From: Lachnospiraceae bacterium MA2020
GTDB taxonomy: Bacteria; Bacillota; Clostridia; Lachnospirales; Lachnospiraceae
DNA length: 64,000 nt
Direction of reading: 5' to 3'
Assembly (NCBI GenBank): GCA_000746015.1
Contig: JQKK01000008.1
Coordinates: forward strand, 62,001 to 126,000
The notes beneath the pieces were generated by a model. That model searched no databases, was not told the origin of the DNA, and saw only the letters and a list, made by a program, of their open reading frames with translations. The translations under genes were made by a program, and so were the position numbers. Shown one piece after another: positions 18,200 to 27,723 of the stretch. Positions within the stretch are counted from its first letter, which is position 1, and every line of letters starts with the position of its first letter.

Positions 18200-18221
18200 A
18201 AAAAGCCATTTAGTCAATGGC
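18200..18221 (-). terminator. Weak terminator-like hairpin between purE and purM
   Basis: A 6-bp stem (GCCATT/AATGGC, five-base loop) followed by T5 on the minus strand, 18 bases past the purE stop. It may attenuate rather than end transcription, since purM-N-D continue in the same direction without another clear promoter. Confidence 0.45.
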
Positions 18222-18238
18222 ATCTACATAAAATCAGT

Positions 18239-18748
18239 TTACTTCTCCATGTAAGCCTTGTAGCCTACTTCCTTAAGCTTCTTGTCCTTTGCCTTTACTT
18301 CTTCCTTAAGCTTGTCGGAATATGACTTAACCTTCTCAAGAAGTGTCTCATCTGAGACTGCAAGGATCTTTGCAGCAAGAAGAGCTGCATTCTTAGCGCC
18401 ATCAATTGCAACTGTTGCAACTGGTATTCCAGATGGCATTTGTAAGATAGAATAAAGTGCATCGTTTCCATTTAGTGCCTTTGAGTACATAGGTATGCCT
18501 ATTACCGGCATCGGAAATAGAGCTGCACACATTCCTGGTAAATGTGCTGCCATGCCTGCACCTGCAATTATGACCTTGATCCCGTTTGCCTCGGCATTTT
18601 TTGCCCAGTCAAAGAAGATATCCGGTTCCCTATGGGCTGAGATGATATTCATCTCATAATCAATACCAAACTCTTCCAGGATTTCAGCTGCCTTTGACAT
18701 TACAGGCATGTCCGAATCAGAACCCATCACAATTCCTACTTTTGCCAT
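18239..18748 (-). CDS. purE: 5-(carboxyamino)imidazole ribonucleotide mutase
   Basis: A 169-residue PurE that moves the carboxyl group of N5-CAIR to give CAIR. The start carries [10 protein letters not shown] and the active-site strand SAHREPD holds the catalytic His. [11 protein letters not shown] is the second conserved loop. Both loops differ slightly from Escherichia coli (AHRTP and GAGGAAHLPGM). The AGAGGAG site gives the start. It is the first gene of purE-M-N-D. Confidence 0.93.
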   Translation of the reverse strand: MAKVGIVMGSDSDMPVMSKAAEILEEFGIDYEMNIISAHREPDIFFDWAKNAEANGIKVIIAGAGMAAHLPGMCAALFPMPVIGIPMYSKALNGNDALYSILQMPSGIPVATVAIDGAKNAALLAAKILAVSDETLLEKVKSYSDKLKEEVKAKDKKLKEVGYKAYMEK

Positions 18749-18838
18749 CGTTGATTCTCCTCTTAAAAATACAATGTAGATAGTCTATGAAATCATAGCG
18801 CTGTGCGCTGGACTTCCGTTAAGTAATTCATGTAGCTC

Positions 18839-20851
18839 TCAGATGTCTGCCAATGGTATATTCAGTTCTTCAGTCCCTTCAACTACGAACCTTCCATCAC
18901 TGATTATAGGGTATCTGTTGCCCTCGTCATCTATTGCAGTGATAGTATCTAGCTCATCATAAGGGATCGTCACATCCGTGTGACATTCAAAATATGTAAA
19001 GTCTGTATCACTCTTCCTTTTTATTGTATATTCATTATCTTTAGCAATTATCTCTCTGCCATCCGGGTTAAAGACGGTAACATCCTCAGCCCTGTCATAG
19101 CATGTATCACCAAGCGCAAAGTGAGGTCCTGTCTTCTCAGCTATAAGTATCTCAAGTCGCGAGAAGATATCATATCTCTTTGCCATTGCATAAGCTGTAG
19201 TATTCGTTCCAATAGCAAACTCGCCCAATGGAAGCGAATCATGGTGATGAAGTATATTGTCTTTAATATACTTCATGTTTTCAGCTTCATTTGGGAAGTT
19301 TGTGCAATTATAATCTTTTACAAAACCGTTTTCAAAAACAAACTCAAGATTTTCATATCTGAGTCCATTAAGGTAAACCTCAGAAACAAAAAGTGTTCCG
19401 TCAGTTCCCGTAAGACGAGGTGAAGTAAATACTTCTCCAACCGGTATATTAACATCTGCAACACAGTTTTCAAAAACTGTCTGTGTCTTCTTGTCTGGTA
19501 GCTCGTGAAGACAGACTGTTATATCAGTCTTATTGCTTCCCTTGCCCTTTATCTCAACTTTAGTGCCCATCTCAAGTACATCTATGATATGCTGCTGCAT
19601 AGTCTTGTACTTTTCGTAATCAAGCGTATTAAGCTTGACTGTCTCAGCAAATATTTCTTTGAAATTATCTCCAATCGCAGGCACTGGATATGAAATGATC
19701 GTGAAGCTTCTCTCATCACCCGGAATATACTGATTGGTCATAGTTCCGGCCTTTGAGCTAAGCTCTATGGCAAGCTTCTGCTGCTCTGACGAAAGAGCAT
19801 ATGATTCATCATGAGAAACCGGCAAAAATGGAGTCTCTCCAAATATCTCCATTACTGCAGGACCTGCAAATACTCTTGCCTTATCCTTAAGCTCTTCATA
19901 TGCTGTATGCATAACTTCGAGCTTGCGCATAACATAAGCTTTATCAAGGAAAAGGGCGCTGTCCTCTCTATGGTCAAACTCAAGCTGCTTGTTTATCCTT
20001 GCACCAAAAAAACCATTAAGAGACATTCCTGCACGTGTAGCCGCATGATAAGCTCTTCTATAGATAGTCGTATCAAGCCCCATTTTCTTGAAATTAAGAA
20101 TTGAAGCTTTTACAACTCTTTCAAAACCTAAAGGATATCTTATACTTACTGTCTTTTTCTTTGAAAGATCCTTGCCGGTGTTTAAGAAACCGATCCTGTA
20201 GCCTTCTGTAAATGTGTCGGCCATTGACTGGATCTCTTTTTCATCCATATGATTAAGAAAATCAGCTATCTTTCTTACATCATCATCAATATACTCGCCA
20301 AACTTATCAAGATATGAAAGGTCATTAAGATCAGACTCCATAATGATCTTTCTTGCAAAATCATATGAAGCATCAACCTGCTCTCTTACCCTGTCAGCAA
20401 CGGTATGATCTGTATAATCACTTACAAAAGAATAAAGAATAGAGTGGACAGCATCTTCCTCAGGAAGTGCTTTATCATCATTTTCAGCCGCTGCAAACGC
20501 ACCATATACTTCAAGAAAGACTTCTTCAAGTATGACTACATCAAACAACTTTCCCTCTACTCCATATGCGATCACACCCAAAAGCTCATATGCAAGGAAT
20601 GAAAGAGGCCTTCCATATCCCCTGCCAAGCTGAGATACTGCATACACAGGATTAAGCCAGCTTGTATCATATTTTTCGGGCAACGCAATATCATATGCAG
20701 GATTGCGTAAAAATCCTGCCATATCACAAAAATATTTATTGAATGGTTCTCTTATAATGTTCTCTGAGCTAATTTCCTCAAGTCTGCCTTTAGCCAGCTC
20801 ATGGCGTTCCACAAGGCTCTCCATCATCTCAGATGAGCATGAATCCAGCAT
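18839..20851 (-). CDS. M29-family-like metallo-aminopeptidase with a long N-terminal extension
   Basis: The C-terminal ~300 residues match the thermophilic aminopeptidase (M29) fold. Candidate metal ligands are Glu473 (GEVFTSP), Glu544 (GEFAIGTN), His577 (GPHFALGD), His624 and Asp626 (CHTDVTI). M29 enzymes usually have about 410 residues; this one has 670, with about 260 extra N-terminal helical residues of unknown function. It should remove N-terminal amino acids in the cytoplasm. The start at 20851 has GGGAGG eight bases upstream and overlaps the preceding small membrane-protein gene by 23 bases. It seems to end the Hpt-TPR-pyrF-pyrE group. Confidence 0.85.
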   Translation of the reverse strand: MLDSCSSEMMESLVERHELAKGRLEEISSENIIREPFNKYFCDMAGFLRNPAYDIALPEKYDTSWLNPVYAVSQLGRGYGRPLSFLAYELLGVIAYGVEGKLFDVVILEEVFLEVYGAFAAAENDDKALPEEDAVHSILYSFVSDYTDHTVADRVREQVDASYDFARKIIMESDLNDLSYLDKFGEYIDDDVRKIADFLNHMDEKEIQSMADTFTEGYRIGFLNTGKDLSKKKTVSIRYPLGFERVVKASILNFKKMGLDTTIYRRAYHAATRAGMSLNGFFGARINKQLEFDHREDSALFLDKAYVMRKLEVMHTAYEELKDKARVFAGPAVMEIFGETPFLPVSHDESYALSSEQQKLAIELSSKAGTMTNQYIPGDERSFTIISYPVPAIGDNFKEIFAETVKLNTLDYEKYKTMQQHIIDVLEMGTKVEIKGKGSNKTDITVCLHELPDKKTQTVFENCVADVNIPVGEVFTSPRLTGTDGTLFVSEVYLNGLRYENLEFVFENGFVKDYNCTNFPNEAENMKYIKDNILHHHDSLPLGEFAIGTNTTAYAMAKRYDIFSRLEILIAEKTGPHFALGDTCYDRAEDVTVFNPDGREIIAKDNEYTIKRKSDTDFTYFECHTDVTIPYDELDTITAIDDEGNRYPIISDGRFVVEGTEELNIPLADI

Positions 20852-21158
20852 ACAATATGCCTCCCCAAAGTAATATAGTAATTATCGAAAGTATAAGACC
20901 AAATCTTGGAAAAAAGCGATATGTGTCCTTTTCTAAAACGGCAATAATACCAAGGACCAGCCCGGCAATACTAAAAAGGCATGATACAAATCCGACTGCA
21001 CCAAAACGAGCGCCGGCTCCGCCTCCAGCCTTTATCACCTCACTGATGACCATGGCAAAAGCAAGAAACGAAAGGCCGCTGCACACTGAAGCCATAATAC
21101 CCTTATCCGACCTTGTACTGCTTGTAAATAAATATCGTCTTCTTCCAAATCTAAACAC
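20829..21158 (-). CDS. Small membrane protein, 109 aa (possibly the DUF6142 group)
   Basis: An Arg-rich N-terminus (FGRRRY) is followed by three hydrophobic segments (about 21-42, 50-72 and 85-108) with a Gly-rich turn KAGGGAGARFG. It starts at GTG with AGGAG eight bases upstream. Lachnospiraceae carry a group of such three-helix proteins of unknown function, and I link it to that group only tentatively. It overlaps the aminopeptidase gene by 23 bases and follows the 53-aa gene closely. Confidence 0.7.
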   Translation of the reverse strand: MFRFGRRRYLFTSSTRSDKGIMASVCSGLSFLAFAMVISEVIKAGGGAGARFGAVGFVSCLFSIAGLVLGIIAVLEKDTYRFFPRFGLILSIITILLWGGILYAGFMLI

Positions 21159-21172
21159 ATTAAAACTCCTGT

Positions 21173-21334
21173 TTAAAAAAGTATCTTTGATTTATTATTG
21201 ATAAGCTTTCCACCTGACACAAGCATCAAAACACCGGCTGTGACACCAAAAACTATAAGTATCACACCTATGATAATATTAAGTACAGCTGAAAACTTCA
21301 TACTATTATAAATCTGCTCATTATCGCTATTCAT
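21173..21334 (-). CDS. 53-aa single-span membrane protein behind pyrE
   Basis: The frame runs MNSDNEQIYNSMKFSAVLN, then a hydrophobic helix (about 15-40, IIIGVILIVFGVTAGVLML), then a short basic tail SGGKLINNKSKILF. Its ribosome site AGAGAGG is formed by the last codons of pyrE, seven bases before the ATG. The next gene begins 14 bases after its stop. This tight packing and the strong site argue for a real gene. No function can be given. Confidence 0.65.
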   Translation of the reverse strand: MNSDNEQIYNSMKFSAVLNIIIGVILIVFGVTAGVLMLVSGGKLINNKSKILF

Positions 21335-21339
21335 ATTGA

Positions 21340-22017
21340 TTACCTCTCTGCACCATACTGTTCATAATATGCATCGATTGCAGCCTTTAATGTATCATCG
21401 ATAACCTTTTTGCCATTTACTTCATGAGTTGTAAGATACTCGATAACATCACTCATTGTAACTATAGCAGTTGTCTTTATGCCATATTTTTCTTCAATCT
21501 CAGCAAGTGCTGACTTTGAGCCTGTTCCTCTCTCCTGTCTGTCAACTGAGACACACATTCCAAGGACTTCTACATCGCCCTGCTCCTTGATGATAGGAAG
21601 AGTCTCTGCAATAGAAGTACCTGCTGTAGTAACATCCTCAATTATAACGACTTTGTCGCCATTTTCAATAGGACTTCCGAGAAGGATACCTTTATCACCA
21701 TGATCCTTTATCTCTTTACGATTGCTGCAATAGCGGATATCCTTGCCATACTCAGCACTAAGCGCCATTGTAGCTGCTACACTGAGAGGGATTCCCTTAT
21801 ATGCAGGTCCGAATAACACATCAAAATCAGTTCCAAATTTATTGGATATTGCCTTGGCATAGTACTGTCCAAGCCTTGTAAGCTGACTGCCTGTACGATA
21901 AAATCCCGTATTAACAAAGAAAGGAGTCTTTCTTCCGCTCTTTGTCACAAAATCGCCAAACTTAAGTACGTTGCACTCAAGCATGAATTCTATAAATTCT
22001 TCTTTATATCTCTCCAT
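21340..22017 (-). CDS. pyrE: Orotate phosphoribosyltransferase
   Basis: Makes orotidine monophosphate from orotate and PRPP. The PRPP-binding motif VVIIEDVTTAGTS is near residue 120, and PAYKGIPLS lies before it. At 225 residues it is the usual length. The ATG shares one base with the pyrF stop (TAATG), so the pair is coupled. Confidence 0.96.
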   Translation of the reverse strand: MERYKEEFIEFMLECNVLKFGDFVTKSGRKTPFFVNTGFYRTGSQLTRLGQYYAKAISNKFGTDFDVLFGPAYKGIPLSVAATMALSAEYGKDIRYCSNRKEIKDHGDKGILLGSPIENGDKVVIIEDVTTAGTSIAETLPIIKEQGDVEVLGMCVSVDRQERGTGSKSALAEIEEKYGIKTTAIVTMSDVIEYLTTHEVNGKKVIDDTLKAAIDAYYEQYGAER

Positions 22018-22937
22018 TATACCAAAGCCTCCCTGATGTCTTTTATCATATCCTCTACCGCCTTGCGAGAAGCATCTGCAAAGTTTTCCTCGCCAAACGA
22101 AGCATACTGCTCATTTTTATATGCTGCAATGATGCCTCGTGAAGAATTCACTATAGCACCAAGTCCATCTTTATTAAAGAAATTTACAAGATCTTTGCCC
22201 TTACCACCCTGTGCACCATATCCCGGAACAAGGATATATGCATGCGGCATGAGCTTTCTGAGCGCTGCTCCCATCTCAGGATAAGTCGCACCTACTACGC
22301 ATCCTACATTACTGTAGTCTCCATCCATTGATGACACGCCCCATTCGTTTACTTTATCCGCAACATGCTCATAGAGCGGCTTGCCATCTATAATCCTGTC
22401 CTGAAACTCTCCGCTCGACGGATTTGATGTCTTTACAAGAATAAATATACCTCTGTCATTTTCATTGCAGACCTCAACAAAAGGATCAATACCATCTGAT
22501 CCAAGGTAAGGATTAACTGTGCAGAAATCCTCTGCGAAAGGCTCATATTCCTTTGAACCAACCTTGATCTTTCCGATATGTGCTTTTGCATATGAAGCTG
22601 ATGTAGAGCCGATATCACCACGCTTTACATCACCGATCACCAAAAGGCCTTTCTCATGGCAATAATCCACAGTCTTTTTATATGCCACAAGGCCCGGCAC
22701 GCCAAACTGCTCGTACATAGCAATCTGTGGCTTTACAGCAGGTATGAGGTCAAAAGTCGTATCTACTATTGCCTTATTAAACTGCCAAATAGCCTCCGCA
22801 GCACCTTCCAGCGTCTCGCCGTGCTCCTCAAATGCCCTGTCAAGCAGTGCTTTAGGTACAAATGAAAGATTAGGATCAAGTCCCACAACAATAGGTGCAT
22901 CAGTTTTTTGGATCTTCTCAATCAGCTTCTTGATCAT
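22017..22937 (-). CDS. pyrF: Orotidine 5'-phosphate decarboxylase, type 2
   Basis: Converts OMP to UMP. The length of 306 residues and the active-site stretch GDVKRGDIGSTSASYA mark the type-2 clade rather than the ~240-residue type 1. Lys and Asp of DVKRGD are the catalytic pair. It starts 16 bases behind the TPR lipoprotein gene and overlaps pyrE by one base. Confidence 0.95.
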   Translation of the reverse strand: MIKKLIEKIQKTDAPIVVGLDPNLSFVPKALLDRAFEEHGETLEGAAEAIWQFNKAIVDTTFDLIPAVKPQIAMYEQFGVPGLVAYKKTVDYCHEKGLLVIGDVKRGDIGSTSASYAKAHIGKIKVGSKEYEPFAEDFCTVNPYLGSDGIDPFVEVCNENDRGIFILVKTSNPSSGEFQDRIIDGKPLYEHVADKVNEWGVSSMDGDYSNVGCVVGATYPEMGAALRKLMPHAYILVPGYGAQGGKGKDLVNFFNKDGLGAIVNSSRGIIAAYKNEQYASFGEENFADASRKAVEDMIKDIREALV

Positions 22938-22953
22938 GTAATGACTCCTCTAT

Positions 22954-24009
22954 TTATCGTGTTGAAAGAAACGTATACTCACGCTTTGCTTTTTCATCAT
23001 CGGGATAATCTTTAAGATATGCCTCCATCAGAACAGACGCTTTTTTGAAATCTGAAAGATATTCATAAGCTACGATCTGATTGTACTTCAATGACTGCAT
23101 TATCTCATTATCATTAACGGCTATCCCCTGCTCAAAAGCCGCAAGCGCTTCTTTATAATCACCATTAGTCATTTCGCAGACGCCAAGCTGATTGCAGATA
23201 CTTACATCGCCAGGATTCTTTTTCAGATAATCTTTGTACATCGATGCCGCATAGGAAATATCACCTAATGCCTCGTATGTACGCCCAAGATAAAGGATTA
23301 TGTCCGGGCTTGCATCTGACTTACCTGCAGACTCAAAACTGTCCCGAGCATTTTCATACTCTTTTCTCCAAAAATACAGCTTTCCTTTTTGAAATTCGCT
23401 CAGCTCCGTAAGCTCCATAGCAGACTTAAGATAGGTATCGCCCTGCTCAGCAAAACCTGCATCCGAAAGACTCTCATATATATTTATGTATAAATCGGGA
23501 TTTTTGGCATCAAACTTGACCGCAGCATTGAAATCATCAATCGCTGCGTCAGTTTCGCCCAGTCCAAGATAAGTCTTGCCCCTAAGATACAGCGCATCTG
23601 AATTCTTAGGTTCAAGACTAAGGATAGAAGTATATGTTTCAACAGCACCTTTCTTGTCACCTGACTTATACTGTGCTACTGCAAGATACTGACATATATC
23701 ATACTCCAGCGAAGTAACACGTCCATCAGAAAAAGAAAGTGCCTTTTTAAGATCTTTTATTGCCTCCGGATAGTCAGAAAGCCCCATGCTCGCTATACCT
23801 TTGCCACGCCATAAAAGCTGACTGTCCTCACCATTTTTCTCTGCTTTATCAAAACTGGCAATAGCAGTTTCATAGTCACTTTCAGCAATCGCTTTCATAC
23901 CGGCATCAATATTTGCCGTACTGCCAAAAGAACAACCGCATAAAATATAAACACCTGCCAGAATGGTAAAAGCAAGGCTGCTTCTGAAATTCCGTAAACT
24001 GATCTTCAT
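22954..24009 (-). CDS. TPR-repeat lipoprotein
   Basis: A basic N-terminus and hydrophobic segment end in the lipobox LCGC, with lipidated Cys26, so the protein is anchored outside the membrane. Residues 35-350 form about eight to nine tetratricopeptide repeats (for example SDYETAIASFDKAEKN, NSDALYLRGKTYLGLGE, DYKEALAAFEQGIAV). Such scaffolds bind partner proteins. It overlaps the Hpt gene by four bases and precedes pyrF by 16, so it is co-transcribed with both. The partner is unknown. Confidence 0.85.
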   Translation of the reverse strand: MKISLRNFRSSLAFTILAGVYILCGCSFGSTANIDAGMKAIAESDYETAIASFDKAEKNGEDSQLLWRGKGIASMGLSDYPEAIKDLKKALSFSDGRVTSLEYDICQYLAVAQYKSGDKKGAVETYTSILSLEPKNSDALYLRGKTYLGLGETDAAIDDFNAAVKFDAKNPDLYINIYESLSDAGFAEQGDTYLKSAMELTELSEFQKGKLYFWRKEYENARDSFESAGKSDASPDIILYLGRTYEALGDISYAASMYKDYLKKNPGDVSICNQLGVCEMTNGDYKEALAAFEQGIAVNDNEIMQSLKYNQIVAYEYLSDFKKASVLMEAYLKDYPDDEKAKREYTFLSTR

Positions 24010-24374
24010 TGTGTAATTTCCCTGTATTTATTAATGAGGCTAAGTACTTCCTCGTATTCTTTATAAAAAATCTCCACAAGCGGCTCAGCATCTTCATACT
24101 GCTCTGCTCTGTACATGTCGCTGAGCTCTACAAGATGTGGAACTGTATCCGCAAGTCCAAGGTTCTTCATGACACCTTTGATAGCATGTATGTTGGCGAA
24201 TGCATCTTTGTACTCTTTTGAACTATGCTTATTTTTAAATTCATCAAAATTTTCATCTTCCGGCAGTTCAAAAATAAGTTCTCCTAAAAGGTCTTCATCC
24301 TCCATCATTCTCTCAAGAGCTCCGTCATAATCGAATCCCTTAAGCATTAGCTCACGCTTCAACCTCACATCCAT
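24006..24374 (-). CDS. Hpt (histidine phosphotransfer) domain protein
   Basis: A small four-helix protein carrying the HPt signature NIHAIKGVMKNLGL; the phosphoryl-accepting residue is His63 counting from the chosen start. I chose the second ATG (24374), which has AGGAG seven bases upstream; the first ATG is too close to it. There is no kinase or response regulator nearby, so the partner in the phosphorelay is unknown. It is the first gene behind the promoter at 24419-24448. Confidence 0.82.
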   Translation of the reverse strand: MDVRLKRELMLKGFDYDGALERMMEDEDLLGELIFELPEDENFDEFKNKHSSKEYKDAFANIHAIKGVMKNLGLADTVPHLVELSDMYRAEQYEDAEPLVEIFYKEYEEVLSLINKYREITQ

Positions 24375-24418
24375 AAGCATTCTCCTAAATTTTGAAAAAA
24401 GTAAACCACCCTACTATG

Positions 24419-24448
24419 ATTTTAATCTAAAAACCTTACCACTGTCAA
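24419..24448 (-). promoter_or_regulatory. Promoter of the Hpt-TPR-pyrF-pyrE group
   Basis: On the minus strand, a perfect TTGACA (24448-24443), 18 bases and TAAAAT (24424-24419), directly behind the prfA stop codon. Confidence 0.7.
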
Positions 24449-24454
24449 CCAACA

Positions 24455-25531
24455 TCAGTTGTTGTCTTCCATAGCCGCAAGCTTTTCTGCCTGCTCTGCA
24501 GCAGTAAGTGCATCGATCACGCCATCCATATCGCCATCAATAAATTTATCAAGAGAATAAACTGTGAGATTTATCCTGTGATCGGTAAGTCTTGACTGTG
24601 GAAAATTGTATGTACGGATTTTTTCCGATCTGTCACCTGTACCGACCTGGCTCTTTCTGAGTGAAGCCTCCTCCTCGTGAAGACGAGTCTTCTCGAGATA
24701 GTAAAGCTTAGCTCTCAGTACCTGAAATGCCTTTGCCTTGTTTTGTATCTGAGACTTTTCATCCTGACATGAGATAACTATACCTGTAGGAATATGAGTA
24801 AGTCTTACAGCCGAATCAGTAGTATTAACACACTGTCCACCATTTCCGGATGCTCTAAATATGTCGATCCTGCAATCCTTAGGATCTATATTTACTTCAA
24901 CCTCACTTGCCTCAGGCATGATCGCTACTGTAGCAGTTGAAGTATGGATACGCCCACCGGACTCAGTCGCAGGTACTCTCTGCACTCTGTGAACTCCGCT
25001 TTCATACTTAAGACGAGCGTATGCTCCCATTCCATTTACATTGAAGCTTACGTACTTCATACCACCGATGCCGATAGACTCGATATCTGTGGTCTCAACT
25101 TTGAAGCCATGTCTTTCAGCATATCTTACATACATTCTGTAAAGAGATGCTGCAAAAAGTGCCGCCTCGTCTCCCCCGGCACCGGCTCGTATCTCTACGA
25201 CTATATTTTTATCATCATCAGCATCCTTAGGGATAAGTAAAAGCTTCAGATTATGCTCTAGCTCAGGCATCCGTTTCTTGGCATCACTAAGCTCTTCTCT
25301 TGCCATCTCCTTCATTTCAGGATCTGATTCATTATCTATTATCTCAAGCGCTTCCGCTATATCAGCTTCATTCTGCTTATATTCTTTATAAGCCTCTACT
25401 ACATCAGTCAGAGCACTGTGCTCCTTCATAAGCTCCATATATCTTTTAGAGTCTTCTGCTGTAGCCGGATCTGCAAGGAGCCTTGTGAGCTCCTCGTATT
25501 TCATTACGGTGTCTTCCAATCTTTCGAACAT
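24455..25531 (-). CDS. prfA: Peptide chain release factor 1
   Basis: Reads UAA and UAG stop codons and releases the peptide. The tripeptide anticodon PAT is at 187-189 ([10 protein letters not shown]) and the GGQ peptidyl-hydrolysis motif at 231-233. The full family length is present. It overlaps prmC, the enzyme that methylates its GGQ glutamine, by 28 bases. Confidence 0.97.
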   Translation of the reverse strand: MFERLEDTVMKYEELTRLLADPATAEDSKRYMELMKEHSALTDVVEAYKEYKQNEADIAEALEIIDNESDPEMKEMAREELSDAKKRMPELEHNLKLLLIPKDADDDKNIVVEIRAGAGGDEAALFAASLYRMYVRYAERHGFKVETTDIESIGIGGMKYVSFNVNGMGAYARLKYESGVHRVQRVPATESGGRIHTSTATVAIMPEASEVEVNIDPKDCRIDIFRASGNGGQCVNTTDSAVRLTHIPTGIVISCQDEKSQIQNKAKAFQVLRAKLYYLEKTRLHEEEASLRKSQVGTGDRSEKIRTYNFPQSRLTDHRINLTVYSLDKFIDGDMDGVIDALTAAEQAEKLAAMEDNN

Positions 25532-26346
25532 CGAACGACCCTTTCATTTCCTGCATAATCACTTAAAACTGTAACATCTATATAACCCTCAGCTTCGAAT
25601 ATAGCCTTAACGTCGCTACCCTGATCATATCCTATCTCAACCAAGACCATTCCCTCGCTGATAAGGTATTTTTTTGACTCCTTAGCCAAAATGCGGTAAA
25701 AATCAAGTCCATCATCCCCGCCATCAAGTGCAAGATGCGGATCATGATCTTTTACCTCCTCCATAAGTCCCAGTATATCAGACTTTCTGATATACGGAGG
25801 ATTTGAAATTATATAATCAAATGTACCTTCAACATTTTCAAAAAGATCACTCTTGATTATAGTCGGAGTAAGCCCCAGTTTATCTGCATTGGCCTTTGTA
25901 AGCTCCAATGCCGCATCTGAGATATCGACTGCCGTACCTTCAATATCATTTTTATACTTCATGATAGAAAGAAGTATACATCCGGAGCCAGTACACATGT
26001 CAAGCACTCTCGCACCATCCGGAATAAATCGCATAGCTTCCTCAACCAGGAACTCTGTATCTATCCTTGGGATAAGTACACCCTCGCTTGTTTTAAACTC
26101 AAGCCCCATAAAATCTGCAACATGAGTAATGTGCTGTACCGGTATATGCTCAAGCCTTTGCTGGATAGCAGCCTCAAATGCAGCCACATCCTCTTCGCTC
26201 ATCTCATCCTCTCCATGAGCAAAGATAAAGCTTCTGTCCTTACCTGTGGTGTGCATCAACAAAAGCCTTGTGTCAGACTCGGCATCGGTGATTCCTGCTT
26301 CTTCGAGTCTTCTCTTGGCATTCTGATAACATACTGAATATATCAA
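25504..26346 (-). CDS. prmC: Release factor glutamine N5-methyltransferase
   Basis: Methylates the GGQ glutamine of release factors using S-adenosylmethionine. Motif I is [14 protein letters not shown] and the catalytic motif is NPPY ([11 protein letters not shown]). The N-terminal ~80 residues form the helical release-factor-binding domain. It overlaps yqhQ by four bases and prfA by 28, so three proteins are translated in a coupled chain. Confidence 0.96.
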   Translation of the reverse strand: MIYSVCYQNAKRRLEEAGITDAESDTRLLLMHTTGKDRSFIFAHGEDEMSEEDVAAFEAAIQQRLEHIPVQHITHVADFMGLEFKTSEGVLIPRIDTEFLVEEAMRFIPDGARVLDMCTGSGCILLSIMKYKNDIEGTAVDISDAALELTKANADKLGLTPTIIKSDLFENVEGTFDYIISNPPYIRKSDILGLMEEVKDHDPHLALDGGDDGLDFYRILAKESKKYLISEGMVLVEIGYDQGSDVKAIFEAEGYIDVTVLSDYAGNERVVRCSKDWKTP

Positions 26347-27263
26347 AAGTTTTCCTCCAAATATTTCTTCCAGTCAAATATTGCTTCAACTGATGCTATC
26401 CCAATCTCGATCATCTCATCATCCGGCTCACTTGTTGTAAGCTTCTGCATCAAAAGTCCCGGAATAGAGAATGCTCTTATTAAAGCATTGTTGCTCTTAC
26501 CAGCAAGCCTGATGAACTCAAACGACACTCCTGCTATGACCGGCACGAGAACAAGTCTCATCACTACCTTCATTACAGGATTTGGTGAAGATATCATAGC
26601 AAAAAACAGAACTGATATCACCATGACATAAAGCAAAAAGCTTGTACCGCAGCGTCTGTGCTCTCTTGAAGCCTTTCTGACATTCTCAACTGTAAGCGGC
26701 ATACCGCTCTCTAAACAGTTGATGCACTTATGCTCTGCACCATGATACATAAACACTCTCTTGATATCCTGCATCTGAGAGATAGCCAATATATATAATA
26801 CAAACACGAGCATCCTTATCAATCCTTCGACCAGAGCCAAAAGATGCTGATTTGTTATGATCTTATTAAAAATCTGAGAGGCGAAATAAGGAAGTACTGT
26901 AAAAAGACCGATCGCCATTGCCATAGAAATGACCATTATCACTCCTGTCATGATCGAGTCGCCTGCAGATTTTTCCTCTTTCTTGCCCTGCTCATCTTCC
27001 ATATAGTATTCAGTAGATATATTAAGAGTCTTCATTCCCAGAACAAGAGAATCTACGAAACTAAAAACTCCGCGTACAAACGGTATCTTATATACTGCCT
27101 TTGGAGCCACGCCCTTATATTCATCCTGAACCACTGCTATTTCCTTATTGGGTTTACGGACTGCGACGGCATATTTATCGCCATTTCGCATCATGACACC
27201 TTCCATGACTGCCTGTCCGCCTATTCCTGAGTATTTGATCGCGCATTGGTTATTCTGACTCAT
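26343..27263 (-). CDS. yqhQ: DUF1385 membrane protein YqhQ
   Basis: A 306-residue protein of the DUF1385 family with the N-terminal signature GGQAVMEGVMMRN, several membrane helices and the motif YHGAEHKCINCLE. The family is widespread in Firmicutes; its molecular role is not settled. The rpmE-yqhQ-prmC-prfA order is common in Clostridia. The rpmE terminator lies directly upstream, so expression may depend on read-through. Confidence 0.9.
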   Translation of the reverse strand: MSQNNQCAIKYSGIGGQAVMEGVMMRNGDKYAVAVRKPNKEIAVVQDEYKGVAPKAVYKIPFVRGVFSFVDSLVLGMKTLNISTEYYMEDEQGKKEEKSAGDSIMTGVIMVISMAMAIGLFTVLPYFASQIFNKIITNQHLLALVEGLIRMLVFVLYILAISQMQDIKRVFMYHGAEHKCINCLESGMPLTVENVRKASREHRRCGTSFLLYVMVISVLFFAMISSPNPVMKVVMRLVLVPVIAGVSFEFIRLAGKSNNALIRAFSIPGLLMQKLTTSEPDDEMIEIGIASVEAIFDWKKYLEENF

Positions 27264-27280
27264 TTATCTTCCCTTTCAGC

Positions 27281-27320
27281 AAAAAGAAAGCCGCCGGAAC
27301 TCGTACGAGCTCCAAGCGGC
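27281..27320 (-). terminator. Terminator of rpmE
   Basis: A long GC-rich hairpin (GCCGC with GCGGC outer stem, GGA/TCC and CTCG/CGAG inner pairs) followed by TTTCTTTTT on the minus strand, 13 bases past the rpmE stop codon. Confidence 0.85.
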
Positions 27321-27332
27321 GTCTCATAATGA

Positions 27333-27536
27333 TTACTTGTTCATGCCGTACTTCTTGTTGAACTTATCAATACGTCCATCAGCACGAGTAGCCTTCTGCT
27401 GGCCTGTATAGAATGGGTGGCACTTTGAGCAGATTTCTACACGGATCTCTTCCTTAGTAGAACCTGTAACAAATGTGTTACCGCAGTTGCAAGTTACCTT
27501 TGCCTGATAATACTTTGGCTGGATTTCTTCTCTCAT
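27333..27536 (-). CDS. rpmE: 50S ribosomal protein L31 (zinc form)
   Basis: The start [13 protein letters not shown] is chosen because AAAGGA lies at proper distance from the second ATG (27536), while the first is only two bases from it. Cys16, Cys18, Cys37 and Cys40 (CNCG and CSKC) form the zinc site of the C+ type, as opposed to the zinc-free paralogue made in zinc limitation. It has its own promoter and terminator. Confidence 0.96.
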   Translation of the reverse strand: MREEIQPKYYQAKVTCNCGNTFVTGSTKEEIRVEICSKCHPFYTGQQKATRADGRIDKFNKKYGMNK

Positions 27537-27604
27537 GATCATGTTCCTTTCTCTTACCGTAGATTTCTAACCCGCGGTCTATCATACATAAAAATAACTA
27601 TGTT

Positions 27605-27633
27605 ATACTACCATATTCTTTTAAAATGTGCAA
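27605..27633 (-). promoter_or_regulatory. Promoter of rpmE
   Basis: On the minus strand, TTGCAC (27633-27628), 17 bases and TAGTAT (27610-27605). The leader of about 60 bases contains a short ACCG/CGGT hairpin of uncertain meaning. Confidence 0.7.
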
Positions 27634-27723
27634 GTGGCTATATCTCACAACATTTTATGACTTTACCCTAATTTTGTGATATTCTAATAATATAGATAAA
27701 CAATTCAGAAAGCGAGGCTTTAT

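Noticed and set aside
18749-18838. Possible purine riboswitch before purE
   Set aside because: The gap is only 90 bases and lacks the conserved core of purine or PRPP riboswitches; it holds two short palindromes only.
27543-27604. Possible L31 autoregulatory leader
   Set aside because: Only a four-pair hairpin is visible and the leader is short; not enough to support it.
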